Below are positions 42,370-51,129 of a stretch of 64,000 nucleotides of DNA, one piece after another; the first letter of the stretch is position 1, and every line of letters starts with the position of its first letter. Source of the stretch: Planctomycetota bacterium (GTDB lineage: Bacteria; Planctomycetota; UBA1135; GCA-002686595); the NCBI GenBank assembly GCA_014237855.1, contig JABACD010000011.1:1-64000 (forward strand), read 5' to 3'. The notes beneath the pieces are model-generated. The model was not told the origin of the DNA and made no database searches. It saw nothing but the letters and a program-made list of their open reading frames with translations. The translations under genes and the position numbers were made by a program.

Positions 42370-43334
42370 GAATTACTCTCCGTCACCGCCACCTCACTCC
42401 GCCGAGTGCGTAGACGATCGAGGCGCATCTCCAGATCCAGACCTTCTCTGCGAATCCGAGTATCCAGGTAGAAGGACGTGTAAGCCGCTGAGGTGAACGC
42501 CGTGGCGATCCCGGCGAACACCGCTGAAACTCCCACGAAGACCACGTTGAACAGCATGCTGGAGATGCCGGTTGACTCCAGCAACCAATCGCGCAGTTCA
42601 ATATTGTCACCGACCTGCAGCCCCATGCCCAAACCAACCACCAGGGACTGAGCCAGGAAGACCACGCCAAGCCAGCGAAAGAAGCTCTTCTCGGTCAGTT
42701 TCCAGCTCCGACGGAGGGCCTGTCCCACACCAAGCCCCTCGAGCACCAATGCCGAGGGTGCCACCGAGAGCTTCCACGTCAGGTAAAGGTAGACAAAGAG
42801 CGTCAGGATGAAGAAGGGTGGACAGAACACCGAGAGCAGACCCAATGCACCAACGCTGAGACCGATGGCCATCAAGTTGCAGAGAAAGACCCCGAGCAGC
42901 GCAAAGGCCCGCCGCAAGGTCCGGCGAAACGCCTCGACTCCAGAGAGCGGCCGACCAACGAGCTGAAAGTACACGATCACCGTCACCGCGGTCGTCCCGA
43001 TCACCGCCGCCAGCATCTGTGCACTGCTCATTGCCAGCATCCCCAGCACGAAGAGCACCAGCTCCTTCTCGTTGCTGGCTCCCGCTGCGGGATCCAGAGA
43101 AAACTGGTTCAGGAACCAGGGCATCATGGCCCTCAGTGGAAACCAGATCAGCGTGCAGATACCGATACAGGCCATCAGACGGGAGACAACGACCTCCACG
43201 CCCAGGTCCAGTAATTGAGGCGCACTGCGTGGGCGCAGTAGAAGCGCTGCGTCCTGATTGAACTCCTCGCTGATGGTCAGCTCGCCCCTTTCGGGACTCA
43301 GTTCAACCCACTGATCCTGGGGCTGTCCTCTCAT
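42366..43334 (-). CDS. Multi-pass membrane protein of the MoxR operon
   Basis: 322 residues with about six membrane helices: around 50-72, 88-122, 145-190 and 215-275. The end reads AYTSFYLDTRIRREGLDLEM, the hallmark ending of membrane proteins annotated as 'glycerophosphoryl diester phosphodiesterase membrane domain' or related DUFs that sit beside DUF4129 genes. No enzyme domain is present. It starts 15 nt after the patatin-ferredoxin stop and overlaps the DUF4129 start, placing all six genes in one transcript. Confidence 0.8.
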   Translation of the reverse strand: MRGQPQDQWVELSPERGELTISEEFNQDAALLLRPRSAPQLLDLGVEVVVSRLMACIGICTLIWFPLRAMMPWFLNQFSLDPAAGASNEKELVLFVLGMLAMSSAQMLAAVIGTTAVTVIVYFQLVGRPLSGVEAFRRTLRRAFALLGVFLCNLMAIGLSVGALGLLSVFCPPFFILTLFVYLYLTWKLSVAPSALVLEGLGVGQALRRSWKLTEKSFFRWLGVVFLAQSLVVGLGMGLQVGDNIELRDWLLESTGISSMLFNVVFVGVSAVFAGIATAFTSAAYTSFYLDTRIRREGLDLEMRLDRLRTRRSEVAVTESNS

Positions 43335-43349
43335 GACGAAGGGAGATAG

Positions 43350-44477
43350 TTAGAGGTTTCCGAGACTGATGGCGCTGGTGGGACAGTTTCGAGAGCAAGC
43401 ATGATCTCGAGTGCACTCATAGTTCGAGAGCTTCCGAACAGAGGCCTTATCTGCACCCGTGAAGAAGGCGTCAGTCTCACAGACCATCTCACACATGCCA
43501 CAGCCGATGCAGAGGAAAGGGTCAATGCGAACGCCCACGTAGTCTCGCGGACGTATCGGACAGCTGAGTCCATCAATGACCTCGTCCGAAGGGACAAGAT
43601 TGCGGGTCGCGGCATGGGAGGTCAGGACTCGCAGGGATTCCTCTTCCCCGATCTTGACCACCCCGGCTACATCATCAAAATCGAAGCGCGCGAGGTGACC
43701 GACCTTCGGCTGAATCAAGACCGTGCGATAGTCCATCTGCATGTGCAGCGAGTGCTCGACGAGAACCTCCTCGACGATCTCGTAGGACCGGTAGAGCGTC
43801 GAGAGCACACGGCTCTTGTAGTTCGGAGTCTTGTGCGTCGACTTGATCGACAGGTCGACAGCAATGATCAGTTCTGGTCGCAGGGTGTTGGCGAAGCGCA
43901 GTGGAACGGAGTCCACGATGCCTCCATCCATGTAATTGAAGCCGTCCAGCTCGTAGGGCTCGAAGACTCCTGGAAGTGCACAAGACGCATAGACCGCATC
44001 GACCAGGGAGACCTTGTCGAACCCCGGCGTCCCGAAGAACACGCTGCCGCCGGTCTCCAGCCGAACCGCATTGCAGTAGAAGGGCACACTCAGATCAGAG
44101 AAGCCTTTCTCGGGGAGCAGCTCGGTCAGGCGCTCGCGAAAGGTATCGCCCCGGAACATGGAGGGCGCCCGGGTTCCCTTTGTGAGAAATTTCAGGAAGT
44201 TGAGCCTGAAGTAGTCTCCTTTCTGTACGCGGGTGACGGTCTCTTCCATCTGCTCAATGGAGTACCCACCCGCTGCCATGGCACCCACCAGAGAGCCGAT
44301 ACTCGTACCGACAATGGCGTCATAGCCGATCCCCAGTGTTTGCAGGGACTTGAGGACGCCGATGTGAGCCATGCCTCGCATACCCCCACCCCCGAGAACG
44401 AGAACGGTGCGTGGACGTCGACCCCGCCCTTCACCGGGCAAGTTCAGGGGGACATTGGAACGGGGGATGAGATCCAA
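43350..44477 (-). CDS. Patatin-like phospholipase fused to a C-terminal ferredoxin-like domain
   Basis: 375 residues. Patatin domain (about 22-290): oxyanion loop GGGGMRGMAHIG (29-40), nucleophile elbow GTSIG with Ser59, and the catalytic DGG at Asp184. Both dyad residues are present, so lipase or acylhydrolase activity is expected. The C-terminus (about 320-370) has CIGCGMCEMVC (Cys 323, 326, 329, 333), a standard [4Fe-4S] motif, then Cys 355, 361 and 365 with Pro366; the second set has only three Cys, so the second cluster may be incomplete or use another ligand. No signal peptide. It is the first gene of the MoxR operon. Confidence 0.88.
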   Translation of the reverse strand: MDLIPRSNVPLNLPGEGRGRRPRTVLVLGGGGMRGMAHIGVLKSLQTLGIGYDAIVGTSIGSLVGAMAAGGYSIEQMEETVTRVQKGDYFRLNFLKFLTKGTRAPSMFRGDTFRERLTELLPEKGFSDLSVPFYCNAVRLETGGSVFFGTPGFDKVSLVDAVYASCALPGVFEPYELDGFNYMDGGIVDSVPLRFANTLRPELIIAVDLSIKSTHKTPNYKSRVLSTLYRSYEIVEEVLVEHSLHMQMDYRTVLIQPKVGHLARFDFDDVAGVVKIGEEESLRVLTSHAATRNLVPSDEVIDGLSCPIRPRDYVGVRIDPFLCIGCGMCEMVCETDAFFTGADKASVRKLSNYECTRDHACSRNCPTSAISLGNL

Positions 44478-44685
44478 GGAGAGCCTCGTTCGGGTACGTG
44501 CTACGGGAATGAGAGTCGGTCGATGATGGGATATTCAATGCCTTCTCTGTGGACTTGTCCACGACAACGGACGAGCATCATGTCCCCCAGCGCCCGCTGG
44601 CCCTCGCGGCCGGCTCAGCCACGGGCCCGGAAGTGCCCGGGAAGCTCCACCCACGCTGACGCGGATCACTGCGACCGTCACCCTC

Positions 44686-46029
44686 ATGACCACCTACAAC
44701 TACGAATCTGGCAGCACGGAGATCGTCCTGGCAGCCGGCCTCCGGACGCCGCAGATGAAGGCCGGAGGTCAGTTCAGCAAGGAAGACCCTGGACATCTGG
44801 GGTCGGCCCTCGTGCGGGAACTCCTCGCTCGAACCGGGCTGGACGGAAGCGAATTCGATGAGGTCGTGCTGGGCTGTGTCGGCCAGCCCTCGACCCAGGC
44901 CAACGTGGCCCGGGTCATCGCCCTCCGCGCCGGCATCCCGGAGACAGTGCCCGCGCGTACGATTGCCCGGAACTGCGCCAGTGGAATGGAGTCGGTCACT
45001 GCCGCCATGTCCTCGATCCTCGCTGGTGAGGGAAGCGCTTACCTCTGCGGAGGGGTCGAGGTCATGAGCTCGTACCCCCTGATCATGGGGCCTCGACTGA
45101 CCAAGCTGTTCTCGAGGCTCTCCAGGGCTCGGAACATGGGTCAGGCTCTCTCGACCTGGACCAGCTTTCGTCCCAAGGACCTGACTCCAAGAGTCGCCTT
45201 GCTCGAAGGCCTGACGGATCCGGTCAGCGGCATGCTGATGGGCGAGACGGCCGAGCTGCTGGCGCGAGACTTTGGTATCTCCAGGGAGGAAGCGGATCAC
45301 TTCGCATGCCAGAGTCACAACCGTGCAGAAGCGGCCAGGGATGCGGGGCGCTTCGAGAACGAGATCGTCCCCTGGATGCCACTGGGCGCAAGCGACGGGA
45401 CGAGCTCTCTCAAGCACGACGACGGGATCCGTGATGGACAGTCCGATGCCGCACTCTCAAAGCTACGCCCCTACTTCGTCAAGCCGGACGGAACGGTCAC
45501 TGTGGGCAACTCCTGTGGGATCACCGATGGCGCCTGCATGCTGATCGTGGCCACGGCCGAACGGGCCCGTCAGCTGGGACTCACCCCCCTCGCCAGGATT
45601 CGCGCCAGCGCCTGGGCTGGACTCGACCCCAGGCGAATGGGGCTGGGCCCCGTCTACGCCACTGCCCGAGTGCTGGATGGGAGTGGCTGCAAGCTCGACG
45701 ACTTTGACACCATCGAGCTCAACGAGGCCTTTGCTGCTCAGGTCCTGGCCTGTGAACGGGCCTTCGCCAGCCGCGAGTTCTCCGAGCGCAAGCTCAATCG
45801 CTTCGATGCGATTGGAGAGCTCGATCCTGAGAGACTCAATCCCAAAGGAGGGGCGATTGCTCTTGGACATCCTGTGGGTGCGACGGGGGCCAGGCTGCTC
45901 CTGACCACCGCCCACGAACTCCACGACCGCGATGGCGAGCTCGGACTCGCAACCCTCTGCATCGGCGGAGGACAGGGAGGCGCGGTGATTCTCGAGCGCA
46001 TCTCGTCTTCGGCGAGGACCGAATCATGA
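44686..46029 (+). CDS. fadI: Acetyl-CoA acyltransferase (3-ketoacyl-CoA thiolase)
   Basis: 447 residues of the thiolase fold. The acylated cysteine lies in ARNCASGMES (about 101), the second catalytic block is IELNEAFAAQ (about 343-352), the active-site His is in ALGHPVGATGAR (about 389-400), and the second Cys in TLCIGGGQGGA (about 427-437). It cleaves 3-ketoacyl-CoA to acetyl-CoA and a shortened acyl-CoA. The ATG overlap with the downstream gene (ATGA) makes this the thiolase partner of the multifunctional protein, so FadI/FadA-type degradation rather than biosynthesis is likely. Confidence 0.93.
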   Translation: MTTYNYESGSTEIVLAAGLRTPQMKAGGQFSKEDPGHLGSALVRELLARTGLDGSEFDEVVLGCVGQPSTQANVARVIALRAGIPETVPARTIARNCASGMESVTAAMSSILAGEGSAYLCGGVEVMSSYPLIMGPRLTKLFSRLSRARNMGQALSTWTSFRPKDLTPRVALLEGLTDPVSGMLMGETAELLARDFGISREEADHFACQSHNRAEAARDAGRFENEIVPWMPLGASDGTSSLKHDDGIRDGQSDAALSKLRPYFVKPDGTVTVGNSCGITDGACMLIVATAERARQLGLTPLARIRASAWAGLDPRRMGLGPVYATARVLDGSGCKLDDFDTIELNEAFAAQVLACERAFASREFSERKLNRFDAIGELDPERLNPKGGAIALGHPVGATGARLLLTTAHELHDRDGELGLATLCIGGGQGGAVILERISSSARTES

Positions 46030-48236
46030 TCGACATCTCAGGCCTCCCCATCCCCGAAAACGCCCCCGCCCCGGGCTCCTGCATTCGGATCGAGACACCC
46101 GAGCCCGGGCTGGCCGTGGTCATCCTCGACCCGCCTCACCGCAGCCTGGCCGTGCTCGACCTGCCGCTGATGCGGGACCTCTCTACGGCCATCGACGAGC
46201 TCGCCACCACACCTGACCTGCGTGGCGTGGTCATCACCGGGCGCGATCCAATGGCCTTCGCCGCCGGGGCGGACATCGACGCCATCGAGAGCCTTCGCGA
46301 CCCGGCCCTGACCCAGCGCATGATCAGCGTCGGACAGGATCTCTTCAACCGAATAGCCCAGCTGGGACAGCGTGGAGTTCACACGGTTGCTGCCGTCGGC
46401 GGCTCCGTTCCCGGAGGTGCCTACGAGCTCTCGCTGGCCTGCCGCACGATCATCATCGCGGATGACCCGAAGAGTCGTATTGGTCTTCCGGAAACCCAGC
46501 TAGGGATCTTGCCTGCCTGGGGAGGATGCCAGCGACTGCCGCGCCGCATCGGCGTGCCGGCAGCACTCGACGCCATCCTCAAGGGTCGCCTGCTGCCCGC
46601 CAAGACCGCTCACAGGAAGGGCCTGGTGGACAGGCTGACACCCCCTGAATACCTTGTGCGCGTGGCCTGCGATGTCGCGATGGGCCGCACCCGCGTCAGG
46701 CGCAAGTCCCGTGGGATCTGGAAGTGGCTCGTGGACAGGAACCCCCTGGCCCTGGGCGTCATCGGGGTTCAAGTTCAGAAGACCATCCAGAAGCAAACTC
46801 GAGGCAACTATCCCGCAGCCCCGGCAGCTGCGCGACTGGTGACCTGGGCTCCCTTGCGCCCGCTCAAGAGCGGATTGGCCAGCGAGGGTTTCGAGGGCGC
46901 CCGCCTTGGCTCCGGAGATGTCTGCAAGAACCTCGTACGCATCTTCAAGATGATGGAGGGGGCCAAGCGCCTCGGAAAGACAGCCGACGGGGCTTCGCCA
47001 GCAAGGATAGAGCGCGGCGCAGTCCTCGGCGCAGGTGTGATGGGAGGCGAGATCGCCAGCCTGATGGCAGAAAAAGGCATCGCCACGCGTCTCTTCGACA
47101 TCTCCCCGGCCGGTCTGGATGCGGCCCTCATCCAGCACCGGACTGACATTGCCAAGAAGCTCAAGCGAAGGCGCCTGCTCCCCTACCAGCACGATGAAGC
47201 CCTCGATCGCCTCGATGTGAGTGGAGAACTGGTCGGCTTCGGGCGTACCCAGTTCGCCATCGAGGCCGTGGCAGAGCGGATCGAAGTCAAGCGCAAGGTG
47301 TTCGGCGAGCTGGCATCGCTCGTCTCATCGGACACCATTCTTGCCACGAACACCTCCTCGCTCTCCGTGACCGCAATCGCCGAGGGTCTACCGAATCCAG
47401 AACGGGTAGTTGGCGTGCACTTCTTCAACCCGGTCAAGCGGATGCCTCTGGTCGAAATCGTGCGAGGAGAGCACACGTCCGAAGCCGCTGTTACAGCTGC
47501 GGCGACCTATGCCTTGCGACTTGGAAAGACCCCTGTCGTCGTCGCCGATGTTGCCGGTTTTCTGGTCAACCGCCTTCTTGGCCCCTACCTCGACGAAGCC
47601 CTACGACTCTACGACTCCGGAGTTTCGCCGCGGCGTATCGAGCAGCTTGCCCGACGCTTTGGCATGCCCATGGGGCCGTTCCGCCTCCTGGATGAGGTCG
47701 GTCTCGACATCGCTGCCCATGCGGCTGCATCACTGCAAGCAGCCTACGGCGAACGCATGACACCCTCCACCGTCATCCAGCCCCTCCTCGATGCTGGGCA
47801 CCTGGGCAAGAAGACTGGCGACGGTTTCTACGTGCACCTCTCCTTCAAGCCTCACGTCAGCAAGGAGTTCTCCAGCGACCTTGGACGTCTTGCGCGGCCG
47901 CACAGCGCCCAGGAGGAGTTCCTCTCTGACCAGGAGATCACCGACCGCATGATGCTCGCCATGCTTGGCGAGGCCGCTCGGTGTGTCGAGGAAGACGTGG
48001 TGGCGAGCCCCAGCGACCTGGATCTGGCCACGATCTTCGGCATGGGCTTTCCACCGTTCCGCGGCGGACTCCTGCGCTGGGCTGACTCGCTGGGTGCCAA
48101 GGAGGTGATTCGTCGCATGGAGCATTGCGCCTCGGCCATCGAGTCCCTCCCCAGTCCAGAGCGGCGCGAGCGATTCGTGGTTCCCGAGATCTTCAGGACG
48201 CTCGATCGCGAGGGCCGGGGCTTCCACGACTCCTGA
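46026..48236 (+). CDS. fadJ: Multifunctional enoyl-CoA hydratase / 3-hydroxyacyl-CoA dehydrogenase
   Basis: 736 residues. N-terminal crotonase domain (about 15-200; DPMAFAAGADIDAIES, then GGSVPGGAYELSLACRTIII and GLPETQLGILPAWGG) and C-terminal dehydrogenase (NAD-binding GAGVMGGEIAS near 338, later GVHFFNPVKRMPLVEIV and the C-terminal helical half with LLDEVGLDI). Hydratase Glu residues fall in the expected E-x-x-L-G-I-L-P block. It catalyses the two middle steps of beta-oxidation and pairs with the thiolase just upstream through the ATGA overlap, as in fadIJ. Confidence 0.93.
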   Translation: MIDISGLPIPENAPAPGSCIRIETPEPGLAVVILDPPHRSLAVLDLPLMRDLSTAIDELATTPDLRGVVITGRDPMAFAAGADIDAIESLRDPALTQRMISVGQDLFNRIAQLGQRGVHTVAAVGGSVPGGAYELSLACRTIIIADDPKSRIGLPETQLGILPAWGGCQRLPRRIGVPAALDAILKGRLLPAKTAHRKGLVDRLTPPEYLVRVACDVAMGRTRVRRKSRGIWKWLVDRNPLALGVIGVQVQKTIQKQTRGNYPAAPAAARLVTWAPLRPLKSGLASEGFEGARLGSGDVCKNLVRIFKMMEGAKRLGKTADGASPARIERGAVLGAGVMGGEIASLMAEKGIATRLFDISPAGLDAALIQHRTDIAKKLKRRRLLPYQHDEALDRLDVSGELVGFGRTQFAIEAVAERIEVKRKVFGELASLVSSDTILATNTSSLSVTAIAEGLPNPERVVGVHFFNPVKRMPLVEIVRGEHTSEAAVTAAATYALRLGKTPVVVADVAGFLVNRLLGPYLDEALRLYDSGVSPRRIEQLARRFGMPMGPFRLLDEVGLDIAAHAAASLQAAYGERMTPSTVIQPLLDAGHLGKKTGDGFYVHLSFKPHVSKEFSSDLGRLARPHSAQEEFLSDQEITDRMMLAMLGEAARCVEEDVVASPSDLDLATIFGMGFPPFRGGLLRWADSLGAKEVIRRMEHCASAIESLPSPERRERFVVPEIFRTLDREGRGFHDS

Positions 48237-48238
48237 GC

Positions 48239-48262
48239 CACGCGGCTGGGCCCCCAGGCGTG
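48239..48262 (+). terminator. Hairpin after fadJ
   Basis: CACGC (48239) pairs with GCGTG (48258-48262) and inside it CTGGG with CCCAG, starting 3 nt past the stop codon. No T run follows. Confidence 0.4.
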
Positions 48263-48470
48263 ATCCGGGTGGTCGAGCCCTCGGGAGGGCAGTCGTGGCC
48301 AGGAAATGTGGCTCAGCCCGCGAACCAGGTGCCCAGGAGAGGGCCGTCGGGCGGGTGTGGCGTGAGATATCCGCGGATTGAGTCCATCTGGCGGGCACTC
48401 CTCGACGATGAGCAGTGCACCCGCGCTTTCCCCCAGAAGGCATCCGTAGCGATATCAGGAGCTCCATCCG

Positions 48471-50192
48471 TTGAGTCAGTCCACCCATCCCAGCAGACCC
48501 TGCATCACTCTTGGCCAGCAACTGGTCGCCACGGGAGTGCTCAGTAGCAACCAACTAGAGCAGGCTCTTGAGTACCGACGGCAACACGGCATCCGGCTGG
48601 GTCAGGCCCTGGTCAAGCTCAAGCTCGTGACCTCACATCAGCTGGCCGAGGCCTTGCGACAGCAGGGTAAGGTCTCCTGCATCAACCTCTCTCCGAAGAT
48701 CGTGAACAGTGAGGTTGCCCAGCTGCTGGGTGAAGAGTCTTCCCGGAAGCTTGGGGCGGTCGCGATCAACTCGATCGCCGGGGTGACGACGGTCGCCATG
48801 GATGACCCGGCCGACGTGTACGTCCTCGATGAACTCTCTCGCACCCTTAACTCAAAGGTCCTCTCGGTCTACAGCGAACCCGAACAGATCGAGGAGTGTC
48901 TCAATGAGATCTTCAACCAGCCCTCAGAGACAACGACCTCCAAGAACAGCCTGGATGACATCGTCTCAATCGCTCAGCAGAGCGAGATCGACATCGAAGC
49001 TGGTCAACCGAACAAGCAGGAGGAGTCCGAGGAAGACCTCGACGGTCCGGTAGTCAGCATCATTCAGGCGATCTTCAAGGAAGCCTTCGAGGCCAAGGCG
49101 AGCGACATCCACCTGGAGCCCCGGGAGTCGACCTTCGTCGTGCGCTTTCGCGTCGATGGCACGCTCTACGACAGGATGACCCTCAAGAAGGTCTGGGCCC
49201 GTCCCTGTCTGGCGCGTATCAAGGTGCTGTCATCACTCGACATTGCGCAACGCCGCCTCCCCCAGGACGGCCGAACTCAGATTGCCGTGCAGGGCAGGAA
49301 GGTAGACCTGCGGGTCTCAACCATGCCCACGCTGCTGGGAGAAGGAGCTGTGATCCGAATCCTGGACGGCGGCCGGGGTGTCTCTTCACTCTCTGATCTT
49401 GGCCTGCGCCCTGAGCAGGAAGAGCGAATGAAGGCCATGGTCATGACCAGTGATGGAATCGTGTTGGCTGTGGGCCCCACCGGAAGTGGCAAGACGACGA
49501 CCCTCTACGCACTGCTTGCCGAGCGTGACGCGCCCGACACCAAGATCATCACTCTCGAGGATCCAGTGGAGAACCAGCTCGAATCCGTCTGCCAGATCAA
49601 CTGTGACGTGAAGGCCGGCCTGACCTTCTCCAGAGGGCTTCGTTCCATCCTCCGACAGGATCCAGACGTGATCCTGGTCGGTGAGATTCGAGACCTGGAG
49701 ACCGCCGAAATCACGGTCTCCGCAGCACTGACGGGCCATGTCGTGCTCTCCACGCTTCACACGATCGGATCCGCCGAGACGATCACGCGAATGCGAGAGA
49801 TGGGGGTCGAACACTACCTGCTCTCGGACACCCTTCGAGGGATCGTGGCCCAGCGCCTGGTGCGTCTCATCTGTCCTGTCTGCAAGGTAGAGGACGAGCT
49901 CGATCCCGGACTGAGGAAGCACCTCCAGCTCGGGGACACGACCTTCTACAAGGGCGCTGGTTGCACGACATGTAACCAGACCGGCTACCAGGGCCGCAGA
50001 GGGCTCTACGAGATCATGCGCATGACACCAGTATTCCGCGACGCACTACGCGAGGGAGCAGACGCGGACGAGCTGAGGCGACTGGCCGTCAATGACGGCA
50101 TGACCACGATGCGTGATGAAGGTCTGAGATTAGCCAGCATGGGGCTCACCAGTATTACAGAGGTCCTTGCGATCACTCCCCGCACGAACTGA
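48471..50192 (+). CDS. Type II secretion / type IV pilus assembly ATPase (PilB/GspE type)
   Basis: 573 residues, TTG start with AGGAG 9 nt upstream; no ATG fits better. N-terminal MshEN-type domain (about 10-150; GQQLVATGVLSSNQLEQAL and GQALVKLKLVT). Then ASDIHLEP (about 210-217), Walker A GPTGSGKT (335-342), the Walker B region VILVGEIRDLETA (400-412) with LSTLHT (His box), and a four-Cys zinc site (Cys 468, 471, 498, 501) as in GspE/PilB. Hexameric motor that drives pilus or pseudopilus assembly. The pilin-like genes at 54.3-56.8 kb are the likely nearby substrates; no pilC or pilD is in the window. Confidence 0.92.
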   Translation: MSQSTHPSRPCITLGQQLVATGVLSSNQLEQALEYRRQHGIRLGQALVKLKLVTSHQLAEALRQQGKVSCINLSPKIVNSEVAQLLGEESSRKLGAVAINSIAGVTTVAMDDPADVYVLDELSRTLNSKVLSVYSEPEQIEECLNEIFNQPSETTTSKNSLDDIVSIAQQSEIDIEAGQPNKQEESEEDLDGPVVSIIQAIFKEAFEAKASDIHLEPRESTFVVRFRVDGTLYDRMTLKKVWARPCLARIKVLSSLDIAQRRLPQDGRTQIAVQGRKVDLRVSTMPTLLGEGAVIRILDGGRGVSSLSDLGLRPEQEERMKAMVMTSDGIVLAVGPTGSGKTTTLYALLAERDAPDTKIITLEDPVENQLESVCQINCDVKAGLTFSRGLRSILRQDPDVILVGEIRDLETAEITVSAALTGHVVLSTLHTIGSAETITRMREMGVEHYLLSDTLRGIVAQRLVRLICPVCKVEDELDPGLRKHLQLGDTTFYKGAGCTTCNQTGYQGRRGLYEIMRMTPVFRDALREGADADELRRLAVNDGMTTMRDEGLRLASMGLTSITEVLAITPRTN

Positions 50193-50194
50193 GC

Positions 50195-50590
50195 ATGAAG
50201 CACATCTACTACGTCCACGACGACCAGGGAAACCACAAGTCCAGAAAGGACTACATGGAACTCGCAGGTTACAAGGTCACCGTCTTCGAGGATGCTCGAC
50301 GCTGCCTGTCGATGATCAAGAACGAGAAGCCAGACCTGCTTGTCGCCGACATCTTGCTGGAGGGAATGCACGGGTTTGACCTCTGTGAGCAGACTCGGCA
50401 GCTCTTCGGCGCCTTCCAGCTGCCGGTCATCCTCTGCTCGACCATTTATCGCGGTGCCGCCTACGTCCAGGAGGCCGAACGAGTTGGTGCCCAGGAGTAC
50501 TTGATCCGTCCCTTGGACTTGAATGACTTCATCGACCACGTCAACAAGCTCCTCAAGGCGACCGATCCCGACAGCTCAGCAGCAGCCTGA
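50195..50590 (+). CDS. Single-domain response regulator receiver protein
   Basis: 131 residues, only a CheY-like receiver domain, 2 nt after the ATPase stop. Acidic pair Asp9/Asp10, phospho-acceptor Asp52 (LLVADILLEG) and a Ser/Thr pair at 82-83 are in place. The normally invariant Lys of the last loop is Arg105 (EYLIRPLDL), so phosphorylation signalling may be altered. Stand-alone receivers next to PilB-type ATPases often regulate pilus motors; no sensor kinase is in the window. A short Ser/Ala tail ends the protein. Confidence 0.88.
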   Translation: MKHIYYVHDDQGNHKSRKDYMELAGYKVTVFEDARRCLSMIKNEKPDLLVADILLEGMHGFDLCEQTRQLFGAFQLPVILCSTIYRGAAYVQEAERVGAQEYLIRPLDLNDFIDHVNKLLKATDPDSSAAA

Positions 50591-50676
50591 ACACCTGCCA
50601 GGCGTCCAGGCAGCTCACTCAGATCAGCCTCAGTGGAGTTGGTGAGCTATCTGATCCAACCAGCAGGTGAGTGCTC

Positions 50677-51129
50677 TCAGCTGCCCTTGCTGAAGTACTG
50701 CCAGAGCAGGATGGCCAGGATCACCAGGAAGATCATTCCCCCGGCCAGGAATGGCAGGAGCGCCCGCAAGTCGCTCCCCGGTACCTGATCCATTTCGACC
50801 CAGTTGAACATCATGCGGACGCCACCTTCGAGCTTGGCGCCGCAGTGAGGGCAGCTCTCCGGGGCTTCGGCCTCCACGCTCGCCCTGGAGTCGTATGCCA
50901 GGGGAATGACCCCATTGCACTCCATGCAGTAGTGGTTGCGGAGCCCTCCCCCCTCAGCGACTCCCGGTGCCCGGGACTTCTCACGCAGGAATTCGATCTC
51001 CTCCTGGTGAAGGTCACCGCGTGCCTTCGCCCAGTGCCGCTCATCATCGACACCAAAACTCTTCTCGGTCCGGACCCGCTTCGGGTCATAGGACTTTCGC
51101 GAGCGCCCGGACTCCTCACCCTCCGTCAT
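50677..51129 (-). CDS. Zinc-ribbon membrane protein translationally coupled to dapD
   Basis: 150 residues from the ATG at 51129, overlapping the dapD stop by one base (TGATG). A charged N-terminus leads to a treble-clef-like zinc motif CMEC...CPHC (about 83-86 and 110-113) and a C-terminal membrane helix (LLPFLAGGMIFLVILAILLW) with a short basic end. No family was recognised; tail-anchored zinc-ribbon proteins of this kind are common small membrane proteins. The coupling to dapD suggests expression with the lysine/diaminopimelate genes rather than a direct role. Confidence 0.75.
   Translation of the reverse strand: MTEGEESGRSRKSYDPKRVRTEKSFGVDDERHWAKARGDLHQEEIEFLREKSRAPGVAEGGGLRNHYCMECNGVIPLAYDSRASVEAEAPESCPHCGAKLEGGVRMMFNWVEMDQVPGSDLRALLPFLAGGMIFLVILAILLWQYFSKGS

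Noticed and set aside
43401-44861. 486-codon plus-strand ORF
   Set aside because: Antisense to the patatin-ferredoxin gene and overlapping the thiolase start; no domain is visible.
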